64,000 nucleotides of DNA from contig NC_069125.1 in assembly GCF_026914265.1 (NCBI RefSeq), positions 26,635,595-26,699,594 on the forward strand, read 5' to 3'. The position numbers were made by a program, and so were the translations under genes. Below, piece after piece: positions 11,444 to 23,800 of this stretch. The DNA is from Mya arenaria (taxonomy: Eukaryota; Mollusca; Bivalvia; Myida; Myidae). The stretch's first letter is position 1. Every line of letters starts with the position of its first letter. The notes under the pieces were generated by a model that was given only the letters and a program-made list of their open reading frames with translations, ran no database searches and was not told the origin of the DNA.

Positions 11444-12620
11444 AAACAAGAGGGCCATGATGGCACTAAAACGCTCACCTAAGCAAAGAGCAACAACTCT
11501 GTGATAAAGCATAAAAATGTAAAATAATAATTTAAACATATCTTTACTGATCACGATGCCTTGTTTTATATTTGTAAAGGGTCATGCAATGAAGAAACTT
11601 GTTAAGTTTCATTGAATTTGGCTTGGTAGTTTCAGAGAATTTTTAAAAAAAAGAAAGTAAGTCTGCCATTTTGTTGTTGTTGTTGTTGATCAATCCCAAT
11701 CCCTTATCTATTTTTGTAGAGGGTCATGCAATGAAGCATCCTGTAAAGTGTCAGTTAATTTGGCCTGGTAGTTTCAGAAGAGATGCTTTTTAAAGCAAAA
11801 CAGGAAGTTGGCCAGATTGTTGTTGTTGTTGTTGATCAATCGCGACCCCTTGTTGTATTATTGTACAAGGTTACCCAAGGAATCTTCCTGTAAAGTCTCA
11901 TTGAATTTAGACCAGTAGTTTTAGAGGAGATGTTTTTAAAGAAAAACAGGAAATTGGCCATTTTGTTGTTGTTGTTGATCAATCGTGACCCCTTGTTGTA
12001 ATTTGTAGAGGGTCACCCAAGAAAGCTTTCTGTAGAGTTTCATTGAATTTGGAGTGGTTGTTTCAGAAGAGATGTTTTTTAAAGCATATAGGAAGTTGGC
12101 CATTTTGTTGTTGTTGTTGATCAATCGTGACCCCTTGTTGTATTTTGCAGAGGGTCACCCAAGGAAGCTTCCTGTAGAGTTTCATTGAATTTGGAGTGGT
12201 AGTTTCAGAAGAGATGTTTTTTAAAGCAAAACAGGAAGTCAGTCATTGTTTTGTTGTTGCTGTTGTTGTTTTTGTTGATCAATCGTGACCCCTTGTTGTA
12301 TTTTTGTAGAGGGTCACCCAAGGAAGCTTCCGATAAAGTTTCATTGAATTTGGACTGGTTATTTCATAGGAGATGTTTTTTAAAGCAAATCATGAAGTCG
12401 GCCATTTTGTTGTCGTTGTTGTTAATCAATCGTGACCCCTTGTTGTATTTTTGTAGAAGGACGCTCAAGGAAGCTTCCTGTGAAGTTTCATTGAATTTGG
12501 CAAGATAGTTTCAGAGGAGATGTTTTTTAAGCAACTGTTGACAGACGGACGGACGAACGGACGATGGACAAAGACCGATCACAATAGCTCACCTTGATTA
12601 CTTCGTGCTCTGGTGAGCTT
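11444..12620. mobile_element. Pearl-like non-autonomous element with seven ~145-bp tandem units
   Basis: Begins ACAAGAGGGCCATGATGGCAC and ends in the stem AGCTCACC (12586-12593), an 18-nt loop, then GGTGAGCT (12612-12619). The end is preceded by a GACGGACGGACGAACGG run. In between are about seven units of 142-158 bp (GATCAATCGTGACCCCTTG at 11838, 11981, 12123, 12281, 12427 plus two degenerate earlier copies), each with a (TTG)n run of varying length. The head / tandem core / hairpin tail layout resembles bivalve pearl elements and Helitron-derived non-autonomous elements. The class is inference. Confidence 0.7.
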
Positions 12621-12764
12621 AAAACAAGATAATTCTGCAATGAAGTGCCCCAGCATTGTAATTTTTACAATGTGCATAACCTCACATCAGTTTCTATCTA
12701 TTTATTTTTACTTTAACCATTTTTATATTTTACAACAATTGTGAAGGAAGCTATGATAGCTTAT

Positions 12765-12960
12765 ACTAAGTCATTCGCGTTGGCACGATGTTGCGCGAGA
12801 GTGTGGTCTTGTATTGTGGGCGAAACCGGAGAACCCGGAGAAAAACCACTTGTTCGGCTTTGTGACCACTGACCAAACTCACATGCGCCCAGACGGGAAT
12901 CGAACCCGGGTCGCCTTTGCGAGAAGCGAGTGCGCTAACCACTGCGCTAACCGGACAACC
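12765..12960 (-). mobile_element. tRNA-headed SINE
   Basis: On the minus strand, 12958-12888 is tRNA-like, with box A TTAGCGCAGTGGTTAGCGC and box B GGGTTCGATTCC. The tail body runs to 12765 and contains CTCCGGGTTCTCCGGTTTCGCCC. The body recurs without the head at 50390-50500 and 54195-54310. A functional tRNA is unlikely because no CCA-side acceptor stem pairs and a SINE tail follows. Confidence 0.75.
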
Positions 12961-13950
12961 GTTTTTTTTTTTAAATAATCAATTCCTTCAAGCAATTTTT
13001 GAGTAAGTGCAATGGACAAAATTTTCATTAAAATAAAACTGAACAAGAGAAGTAATCTGAAATGAAACCCCATAGTAATAAATATTGCAGGGTGTACAAC
13101 TTCACATTCTCATCTTATATGTACCAATATTCAATCAGTTGCTTTATGCAGTTTTTCAGTAAATGCTTATAACATTGCAATGAAGTGCCCTTGCTTTATC
13201 AAAAAATAATTCTTTGCACAACTTCATATTGGTATCGATCTTTGTTCCAAGTTTCATTCAATTCTTTCAAGTTTTTTTTTTAGTTTTGAGTCCTGCTCCG
13301 GACAAAAGTGTATTCATTAAGTAATAATAATGTCAGGTTCTTTTATGAAATGCATACTACAAAATGTTTAGACTCTTTTACCAATATCAACAAAAACAGA
13401 AGAAAGAAGAAGAAGAAAGTGTAATCAAAAGCAACATTCAACACACTACATATTTGAAATAAGCCAATATGACCCTTGATCAAATTATTACATAACATAA
13501 TACAATAGCTTATGTATACATGTATGGCGAAGCATATTTAATTATTTATAAATAGGTTTATCTATATCACAATGTTAACAACTGTATATGTATTGTTCAA
13601 TATACTTTTCTAAATACATCAACTTTGAAATATTTCCTCTGTTGAATACCCATTGTAGGGAATACTTCCAATTGTATATACATATTTAATTACGAGCAAA
13701 TGGCCCATGATCGAAATTAAGAAAAATAAATAAAATCAATTTAATTCTTAAACAAATGGACAAATCATAAGACAACAACTGTATTCAGCATACCAATATG
13801 ATAATAATATAATGTTTATAACCTTAATAGTGAATAAAGATTTTGATGAAACTGACCAGTATTAAAAAAAAAACATTTTAGGGTTCCCTTAATTGGCCTG
13901 GATTAGGGTGTGTGTCTTTCTTATTTCAAAAGCATTTAAAATAAATACAG

Positions 13951-14770
13951 CTAATTATCTAGTAAGGCATACAAGTGTAATTCAATAATAGGTTTTGTAA
14001 GCTTTCTTATTTCATTAGCTTTACTTATAAAAGTACACAGTCGATTTAACACCGATCTTTTATTTGATGAGAACAACTCAATCTTTTTCCACATACTCGG
14101 GTTACTTGTGTAATACTTGCTTATATAACGTTTCCGAATGTATTTGTAACAATCACATTTTAAAACAAAATGAAGCACATCTGCAATGTCTATTAAAGTA
14201 TTAACACATAATAAACATTGTCTATTTTCTCTATTGACACGTTGCGGTCCATATCGTCCGGTTTCCACACGTAATATTTTTACCAGATACGCGCATCCTC
14301 GTTAAACAGCTACGCAGTGATTTTTTTGTTACAATGTCGAGATATTGTTCATATTCAAGGTTATGTTTAAAATGTTTATACACTGTCAACATACCATTAT
14401 TTTGTAGACTCTCTCGCCATTCTTGCATGAAATTGTCTATAACTGTCTGATTAAATTTTGGTACAAACTGCTTAATATTAACTACGTCTGGATTATGCCA
14501 TACAAACATGCAAAAAATGGTATTGATTTTCAACAAACTTATTTTGACCTATCGGCCATTTTCTATGTCTAGATCATTGGAGCTAGTTCTAAAAGACACA
14601 TTATATAATTCTAAAAGACACATTATATACATATATATCTTCTGATATCTAAACCATCTACCGTTGATTTTTTCAACAGAGTAAATTGTACACAGTTTTC
14701 TACTGCTACTAACTTGACCATGCCAATCCTGTTTATACATATTACATAATCTATTTACAAGATACAATAA
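13951..14770 (-). pseudogene. LINE ORF2 C-terminal fragments (two overlapping copies)
   Basis: Two frames, 14231-14536 and 13951-14268, form one C-terminal region after a frame change at about 14260. They contain QEWRESLQNNGMLTVYKHF, then ETGRYGPQRVNRENRQCLLC with the zinc-finger-like CxxC plus HFVLKCDCY, and SSNKRSVLNRLCTFISKA. This is the end of a non-LTR retrotransposon RT. A further piece at about 14640-14770 (KQDWHGQVSSSRKLCTIYS) repeats the first segment and belongs to a second truncated copy. The same segment type occurs at 44953-45447. Dead 5'-truncated copies. Confidence 0.72.
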
Positions 14771-17000
14771 TATTTATTTAAAGTCGGGTAACAAAAAACA
14801 TAAGCTCAATGACCAATTTTTCCGACATGAATAACAAACATACATAACATAAAAAACATAACAATGAGCTTAATTATGACCTTGAAATAAAAGCACATAG
14901 TTTAAAATAGGTACAAATAGTGGAACAAGTATTTACAAAAACTGTTCCTTATTATTTGCATGTATACAAGTATAACTTAAAGGATAATCGTATAAATTAA
15001 AATAACAGTATTGTAAGTAGCATTATAAACATGGGAATTAAAGCATGGTACATTGATGTGTAGTTGGTAAAAATATCATAATTAATATAGCTTGATAGGA
15101 AATATCTTTGAAATGTATTGCTAAGAGGAGTAATTTTATTTATCATGTAATTTAAATACTACCAGATTTTGCTGATATTATCAGAAACAGTAGCGTAAAA
15201 AGGCATGGTTGCTCCCATGATTGGGTCAATCCCTATCTATAGGTAACCATCTACATCTAAATCTCTACCCGGCCACTGTCCTGACAATATCAGCACCAAC
15301 CATTGTGAAAGAATGTTATTTAAAAATGCCAAGTTGTAACACCTAAAATACTTGCCGAAAAAAATATGCCACATCTTGTCTAGTGGGTGTGGCCATCCAA
15401 CTGAAAACAAAACTTCTTTTCCGTGGAGACTTAAGGATAAAATATATTCAGTGAAACTCGTTATAATTCTCAATTTCTTTTTATTTTTAAATTATAAAAG
15501 AATATTTGCACATTAAGGGACATGTCCAATTGCGGACCAGCCTTCTAAATTCCATGTAATTTTGATAGAACCTTATTTCTTTTTTACCTAGCTGGCCTAA
15601 AAAAGAGCTCTGTCCATATCTAGTTGTTCTTACGGATGGCACACCTACACAGTTTTCATATTTCAGATTAAAATGACATACGGAACAAAAAACATTTAAG
15701 AAGCAATTTGACGTAGCAAAACCTTTGGATTGAAGCCACACACATATTTTTGTTACCCAGTTAATTCTTCAATGCAATTTTTGCATCATTATATAACATT
15801 TCTTAACAAATATATTTCAATTATTTCCGTATTGCTAGTATTTGACACAACGTTCATAAGATTATATCTATACATTGGGTACCTGCCACAATCACTAATA
15901 ACTAAGCACACATGAATCGTTTAGATGCATAAATATATCATCGCATCTTCCTAGTTCCTTAATTGTAGCAATTTTTATAAGGAAAATGTGTTATGCACCT
16001 ATCAGCATTGTTAACATCAAAGCAACAAACAAGCTTTAAAGGAATATAGGAATGGGTTTATTAGCCCAACTAGATAATACTATATACCAAAGTGTTAAGC
16101 TCAATACCTGACGGTTTTGGACAAAAAAAATGTTGTTTTTTTTCTTCTTATCACTAGCCTTGCCCCCTGGCGGCCATGTTTTTTACGAACCAACATAGCT
16201 TGAATGAATTTCAATATTCCAGTACTAAGTCTTTTAGTGAAAACTAGCTTCGCAATCTGTTACTAATGCTTTTGTCTTTAGGCAAAAAATATATTGATAA
16301 AACTAAGTGCAGTTTAAAAAATATAATTATAAAAAATGTTAGTATTGAGCAAAACACTTCACATTATAATATATACCGGTAGAACATGATATAAATTTAA
16401 TAAAAGAAAAATCAACAACAAGAAATGAAAAAAGAAAGAACAATACTGCCTTCACACAAATATCAACCATACACAGTAGTAGGACAGAATTCTTAACATG
16501 ATACTTTGTATTCAAAAAATAAAAAATGTGTTTTAAAAAACAAATTCATATGCACCATCATTAACAATACACATTTACATAATTATATCAACAGACCACT
16601 GTCTTTATATATACCTTGTATCATAGCTCTCGAAAGTGATTAAATAACTAAAATATTTTTATATCATTTAAATCACAGAAAGGGGAAAGCAATATCAGTA
16701 ATAAACTCCAAAGATTTATTTCCACTGGGGTCCAGTATAAATCTGATGAAAAGAGACAGAAATTGTATGATATTTTAAACACACAATATGGTTTAACTTA
16801 TGATTATTGAAACATTACTTATAATTATAATTAACCACTTCATCAGCCCATTTCGTAGGTTGGGTCGGCCAACCCGAACCTTTAGTTGTTTTTTAGGCCT
16901 TGGGCAAGTAAAATAACAGAGAGGATGCGAAAGACAATGGTATGTGTAGCTAAATGTATACAATAAAGATGCAGTTGCGTTTAAAACTTGTTTGCAAAAA
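14771..17000. other. Interval without recognisable gene
   Basis: AT-rich. Several 60-85-codon frames (for example 15487-15741 minus) lack any motif. No splice-supported exon or terminal repeat was identified. Confidence 0.5.
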
Positions 17001-17187
17001 CTCTATTTAAAGATGCACTCTTACGACCTAAAATTAGTGGCAAAATTGAAAACATAAAACTGTCAATAAAAGTAAAACAATGAAGTTTCTATCCGCAGGT
17101 TTCAATAGTTAACAGCTGGCGAAAACAAATGGAGATGGCAGTGGCTGTCAGAAGTAGATTAAAATTGGCTCAAACAGATTTAGAGTT

Positions 17188-17674
17188 TTAAGGGACTGTA
17201 CACCAGATTGGCGCCAAAAAAGGTTTATTCTGTAACAAATTTCAGGACAATTATTTATTAGAATGTGTTACGTATTTTATATCACAATTGTAAAAAAGGT
17301 ACCAAAATGTAAAAAAGTGTGTCGGAGACCGGGTTCGAACCCGTGTCGCCAAAATTGCAGTCCAGTGTTGTATCCACTGTGCTACGAAGGCTTACTCCTA
17401 ACGAGTGGTATATTTAAGCTATATACCTAACTTGGTAATATCACGTGATAACATCGACTAGCCAATCAGGCATTAGGAATGAATACTACTACCCAGTATC
17501 TTTTTAAATGGAAAAATAAGAAATAAGTGCTAAACTAAAATAAATTGCAAACTATGTGGTACTTCAGTTAGTAAGTTTCAATGCATTGTACACATCAATA
17601 CCAAGTTTATGTCAGTTTTCGACAATTTTCTTTTTTTTTCTTGCAAATTGATCATCTGGTGCACAGTTGCTTTA
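17188..17674. mobile_element. MITE with imperfect TIRs carrying a tRNA-like segment
   Basis: The left end TTAAGGGACTGTACACCAGAT matches the reverse complement of 17653-17673 (TAAAGCAACTGTGCACCAGAT) at 17 of 21 positions. Inside, the minus strand of 17318-17392 is tRNA-like, with box A GTAGCACAGTGGATAC and box B GGGTTCGAACCC, suggesting a SINE head captured or inserted. No coding capacity. A degenerate MITE of the 58137 family (AAAGATGCACTCTTAC at 17008) abuts it on the left. Confidence 0.65.
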
Positions 17675-17896
17675 ATACCTGCAACATCTATTGAACATAA
17701 TTTTAGTTTTATAATTCACTGACAAGCATTTATGCAAAGTTTGTGATTAATATATCCCCTGAAACTCTTTTGCTGAAATGTTTTGTGGATTTTTTTACCT
17801 ACCGGAGCATAAAATATCCAAGAGGTTTAAGAAATAGAATGAAACTGTTCGTGCACTGCACTAAAATGACTGTCCGATCACCTAAACACTGCAGTT

Positions 17897-20800
17897 CTAT
17901 AAGGTTTGCCAAGGGGTTTCATTAACTGCTGTCCCGATATGCTGAAATTGAAATATTAAACTTATAGATTCAGCGTCTATTGAAGACACAACACTGTTAA
18001 GCCAATCAACAATATTGTATATCTGTACATTTATAACAGTACAAAGTCTTGCTTTATTAAACGCAGATTTAGATGCCCTGTATGTACATATATTTTCAAT
18101 AACAATGGTTTTTATCATAGATTCATGTTCTCCATTCTACATTCTTGAATAATGTATATCATATGGGAAGTTATTTGAATGTATGGCTAGTTTTAAACCA
18201 ACAGGTGCCCTGACTGTACAAAATTCAAGCACTACAAGCGGATGCCAGGCAGGTTTGTTTTTCTCAGTCAAGCAAAGCAATTGTATAAGTCAGGAGCCCG
18301 GTGTCTTATATATAATATGTGTACCAATTTTTGTATTAATATTTTTATTGATTTTCAAGTTATAGCCGATTAAGATTTTTGCAAGACGACTATAACAGTG
18401 ACACTACTGTCACTGACGGTAACCAAGGCACAACTATAACCAAACAAAGGGTCGAATAGTTAAAAAGTACTTACGTTTCCTTGAAGATCCAGACTGTTTG
18501 ACCGTAGTAATTTTTTTTCTCGTTCGTCTGTCTTTTCTAGATGTTGTTCATTTCTCCTGCTACATGGAAAAAAATATCCAGCGTCCAATATCTCTAATTA
18601 GTGACAAAATATTAAACACCAAATGAAATATTGAAGAATGGTCAGTTTAATAAAGTGTTAAGCAATTTACTGCTAACATTTATTTGAATAGTCCCCAACC
18701 TCAAACAACACTAATTTCCGTAAATAACAAGTACTCGCCCTGTTAAAAAAATGAACTCTGGTTTCTGGTTTATATTATCATAATGTATTTATAAAACAGA
18801 CGCAAATGATATGTTCAAACATTAGGCAACATACGAGACACAATAATTATACACAAATGTGTTGAACAAAAGACGCCAACACAAATTGCTACGCACTGAA
18901 GAATAATGTGTTTGGTTAGCATATGTATTTATGCCTAATCCCAGGAACCAGTGTCTGTTATGGTCTACAGAGAAATTCAGAGGGATGCATTGAGTAAGCT
19001 GACGGACATGTGTCATGCCTTATTTACTAAAAAAAATTTATACTAGTCAATATTAAACTCTTTTGGTCAAATTGTAACAAAATATTTTTGAGATCTGGAA
19101 GTGTGTACATTTGGAATATTTTGACTTCTGGCAAGAGAAAACATAAAGTAAAGAAACACAAAATATTTTTGAGATCTGGAAGTCTCAGACGGAATTAATG
19201 GTGGTTTCATTCTTTAATGAATGAAAGCTACTCAAATTACTTCCATAATCTCACTTGGCAATGAAGTGAAATGAAAATGGTGCGTTATAATAACAAGCTA
19301 AAAAGCATGTTTATATATGTGATAAGCCAAATAAATACCTGATATGCAACATTTGAGGAAGCCCATTTGTTCTTTCCCGACAGCAAAAGGCAATGATGAT
19401 ACCAATAAGTATTGCAACTGCAAATATTACGCCACAGATTGCTCCCACAATATGATGACCAACACTGTATTCCTCTACTTCATCTGAATTAAAAAAAACG
19501 ACATACTAATTATTATTAATATTGTATCCGGTACAATGAAAGTAAATATAATTGGTTTTAAATGTGTACTTCAAAGATTGATCAAATTGAAATTTCTTAT
19601 TATATTTTTTCTTGGAATAAGGCATTTTTTTTATCGTAAATGACTGGAAACCAATAAAATAAGCCGACTAGATTTTAGATTGCAGATTTTCATTTATGTG
19701 TTCGAAAATTGATATTTTATGGATTAAAGCATTATTAACGCTATAAGAACATTGAAATATTCGGCTGTTTTCAAATAATTGCGATCTGTTCTATTGTGAG
19801 TTGTCTAATATGACTGAATTGAAAACATTGGTGCCAAAATAAGCTGATTCTGAGACAAAATATAATATATACCAAAACTGTCAATCTGTGGGTGTGCACC
19901 TATTAAGGTATATCTTTTTTAAACACATGATTGAATAGTTTCTAAAATAAAATGTGCTATACTTTTGACAACATCTTTGAAGGGACAACTTCCAGATCAT
20001 CATTTTAAGTCTATTATTTATTTCTTAGATTGTTTGCTGAGTTTTTTGTTAATGGATGGTCAGAAATATTTCATTATACTTCTAAAACTGTTCAAGATGA
20101 CTCTTTCCTGATTTTTCAAATGAGCTGATGGCTAAATCTAACCATCTCTTGTTGATATGATATCAATGGAGATGAATATCAAGAAACAAAAATAGCAGTC
20201 AATCATTGAATGTGAGGCTAAAACTGTTTAAAGTCATTTTTTAATATTCTCGCCAGCAAAACCTAATTGAAATTTCAGGCAGCTCAATTTTAGAACAAGA
20301 GCGCTACAGGGCGAACTCTTAACACTTGTCTGTAACTAAGTCAATCAAAGGGAGTTAATTAAACATTATTACAGACGAAGTTATAGACCTTGCTATAAAT
20401 GTGTGTATAATTTCTATTATCTAGACTCAGTCTATGGCAATATTTGTACCAAGTTTTTATTATCATTTTTTAGTTATGGCCATAGTTAAAATTCAGCAGG
20501 ATGCACATATGAGGACGAAGCCATCGTTTGACATAACGTAAACCCTTTTCGAAGAACAAGCAAGCCGATAACCTTAAACGATCCTAATGTAAATACATAT
20601 ATCTATAATAGTAAATCACCATTTGGAATGCACACAGTGTCCACAGTTTCGGTACAAGGAGATTTCTGCATCCATCCCTCCAGACAGAGTGAACAGTTCT
20701 GGCATGGCGTTACCTTGGAACTGATGTTGGAGAAGGTCTTCCCGTTAACACATCTCTCGCATGTTGTATTGTTGTGACTTTTCGCTGTAAGTAGTGTGCA

Positions 20801-23800
20801 TTTAGTTGAACGTACAGTTGAACACCGTTAATTCGAAATCGTAGTGACCCAACAATTTATTTTTCAGAAAATAACAGCGTTCGCGAATTATAGATGAAGA
20901 GAAATACTAACAAAGTGTATACTATCATAAATGTTATGAAAAAGGTATCAAATTTGTTCGACATATATTTTATTACAGATCAAAAGAATTCTATACATTT
21001 GACGAGATAAAACATCTTTATACCATAGGCAATTCTGATTTCCTCAAGTATTACCAGCTTAGACGGCTAGTATACCGAGTAAGATAAAACCTAAATTGAA
21101 AGGGGAATCAGTTTTAAATCATGACATAGTCTCACTTGTTCAAAAGGTTGAAAATACTTATCAAAAAACGAATAAAATTCAGTATACAATACAAATAAAA
21201 CCCCTTAAAGCAAACCATGCTAAAGAAGATAATTTGAATCAAATTCTAGGAACAATTTTCGAGACAAATATGTGGAATATTTACATTGTCATTAATATGT
21301 ACCATAGATACAACAATAAGAACCTTCCAGTACAAAATTCATTTATAGACTTATAGCAACAAACAGATACCTATATCAATGCAATCCCACAAACTCCAGC
21401 TTATGCCAATTCTGTTCAGAATATAATCAATATATAGAGACAATGGAACATCTTAATAACCTTATTCTTGTCAATAAATATCCCATTTTGTCTACATATT
21501 AAAACCATAAGGTTTGGATTTTTTCGAAAATCGAATTTTAGTCGTCTCATTAATTTCTTGATTGTGTTGTTGAAATATTTTATATACTTTATGAAGCTTA
21601 GAGATATTACGCCAACTTTTACAGCATTCAAAAACTACATAGGTTTGCGATACAAAATCGAACATGAAATTGCATTCATGAATGACAAATTAACAGTCTA
21701 CGAGCAAAAATGGCATGTATTAAAAGAAAAATTACGTTTAAGCAACACCCTCTAGTACAGTCGTTTTTTCTTTCTATTTTTAGTAAATTATAGATGCTTT
21801 ATTTACTTGTTAATATTTATTATTCTTTTAAGTTAAAAATTGATCTCTCCTTTTTTTGGTCTTTTCTTTTATCAGTTTGTTTAACGATATAAAATGTCTT
21901 TTCTTTTATGTATGGGCATCACTCTCACTTCTTAAAAAAGCATTACATAATAAACATTACGTGTGTATGTGATTAATTGTGTCGTGTAATGTGGCATATT
22001 TAATAATAAAAAAATCGTGAAGATAACAATGACGGTAACACATTACCAATTACTCTTTAACAAGCGCAAATTGTGCTCCTTTGTCACCTCAAGCCGATGC
22101 CTGAGTGCATTCGCAGTATGGTGTGAACAATTATGACACGATCGAGTTTGAAATAATAATTGATAAATATCTGTGTACATACCAAATCGGAACCGTAAAT
22201 TTTACTTCGGAATAGCGATTATTTCGGAATAGCGATTATTTCGGATTTAAGATTAAAAATTTAGTTAAACAACCGAGAAATAATTTCGAAATAGCGATAA
22301 TTTCGGATAAACGGTGTTCGGAAAAGCGGTGTTCAACGGTAGTATAACATGTCTCAGTTAAGAGCCAGCCGTTGGGCTTATCAGATACCTTGAATGATAA
22401 ACCTACTTACATCCGATTCATAGCGCATTGGACAAAAAAGGAAATGTAATTACAACAACAAGGAGGACACTTCTTATACGATCCCGGGAATAAAACATCT
22501 CCAAGTTTATGGAGATACAAATATGTGCATGACTAATAATACATCTGGTTGGTAGTTCGATATTTGCGAATAACCGACTGGCAATAATCGAAGAACCAAC
22601 TGGCTAGTAGAATATTCGCGAAGAACCGAATGGAAATGGTCGAATATCCGACTGGCGGATGAACGAACAATAGTGAATAAAACCAGTGTTTGTCACAAAG
22701 ATACATATGTGTACATGGATAAAAACACAAGAACTGTTTGATTTCCTTAAATGTGTAACTTTTAACCAAAAAAAGAAAAAAAATCGGAATCCCCAACTAG
22801 CAAGTGGTTGGTAGTTGAATATTCGCGAATAACCGACTGGAAATGGTTAAATATGCGATTGGTGAATATACGAAAAATAGAGATTTAAAACAGTGTTTGT
22901 CACAAAGATGCATATTTGTACATGAATAAAAGCATAAGAACTATTTGCATGAGTTCCTTACATGTGTACCTTGCAACCATGAAAAAGAAAGTAATCTGAA
23001 TCCCCAACTAACAACTGGTTTGTAGTCGAACATTCGCGAATAACCGACTGGAAATGGTCGAATATCCGACTGGCGAATAAATGAATTTTATAAACATATA
23101 CAAGTATTTATGTCTTTGTTTGATATTAATCAGAGCCAATTGTCTTATCGTCTTAAATCATGTGACCGAAACTTTAAACCACGTGACTAATATCAGCCAA
23201 TCAAGGCACTCCTATTCCATCACTCTTCGTTCAGATTCAAAGCGGAACCACGCTAAAAAATTTGGAAAACCACCTCCTCCTCTCCTACAACGTAATACAT
23301 TATTGGCTCACCTCACTTTTTGATATATTTTTTTCTTATTCCTTCTGTTTTTATGTTTTATATTTGTTCTTATATTATGGCGGTTTTTAGCTGTCCAGAT
23401 ATGGAAAAATAACTTTAAACTTCCGGCATTCTAGAATAAATGCCCTTATTTCAATTCAAACAAGTGTTGTTATTATTTCCATACATAGTGAAACCAGGTT
23501 GTCCATTACTCCGGAATCAATAGAACATAAATGAATAAAACCAGTGTTTGTTACGTAGATATGTTTGTGAACATACATAAACAAACATTTGGCGGTCGAT
23601 TTTTCCATATGTGACCTTTAAAACCATATATATAGCCATAATCTGAATCCCCAACTACTGACCGGTAAGTAGTTGAATATTCGCGAATACTCGACTGGAG
23701 ATGGTCGAATATCCGACTGTAGAATATACGAATAAAATTGAACTACAACAGTGTCTGTTACGAGATACATATGTGTACGTGCATAAACAAACATAAGGCG

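Noticed and set aside
12888..12958. Functional tRNA gene
   Set aside because: Box A and B are present but the acceptor stem does not pair and a SINE body follows.
15487..15741. 84-codon minus-strand frame with several cysteines
   Set aside because: No recognisable pattern and no splice sites matching a neighbour.
17318..17392. Functional tRNA gene
   Set aside because: No full cloverleaf by eye, and it lies inside a MITE; treated as a SINE-like head.
17897..18118. 73-codon frame as one exon, or a death domain for the TNFR-like gene
   Set aside because: No death-domain pattern. Only its last 45 bp, after a strong acceptor, fits the receptor's phase.
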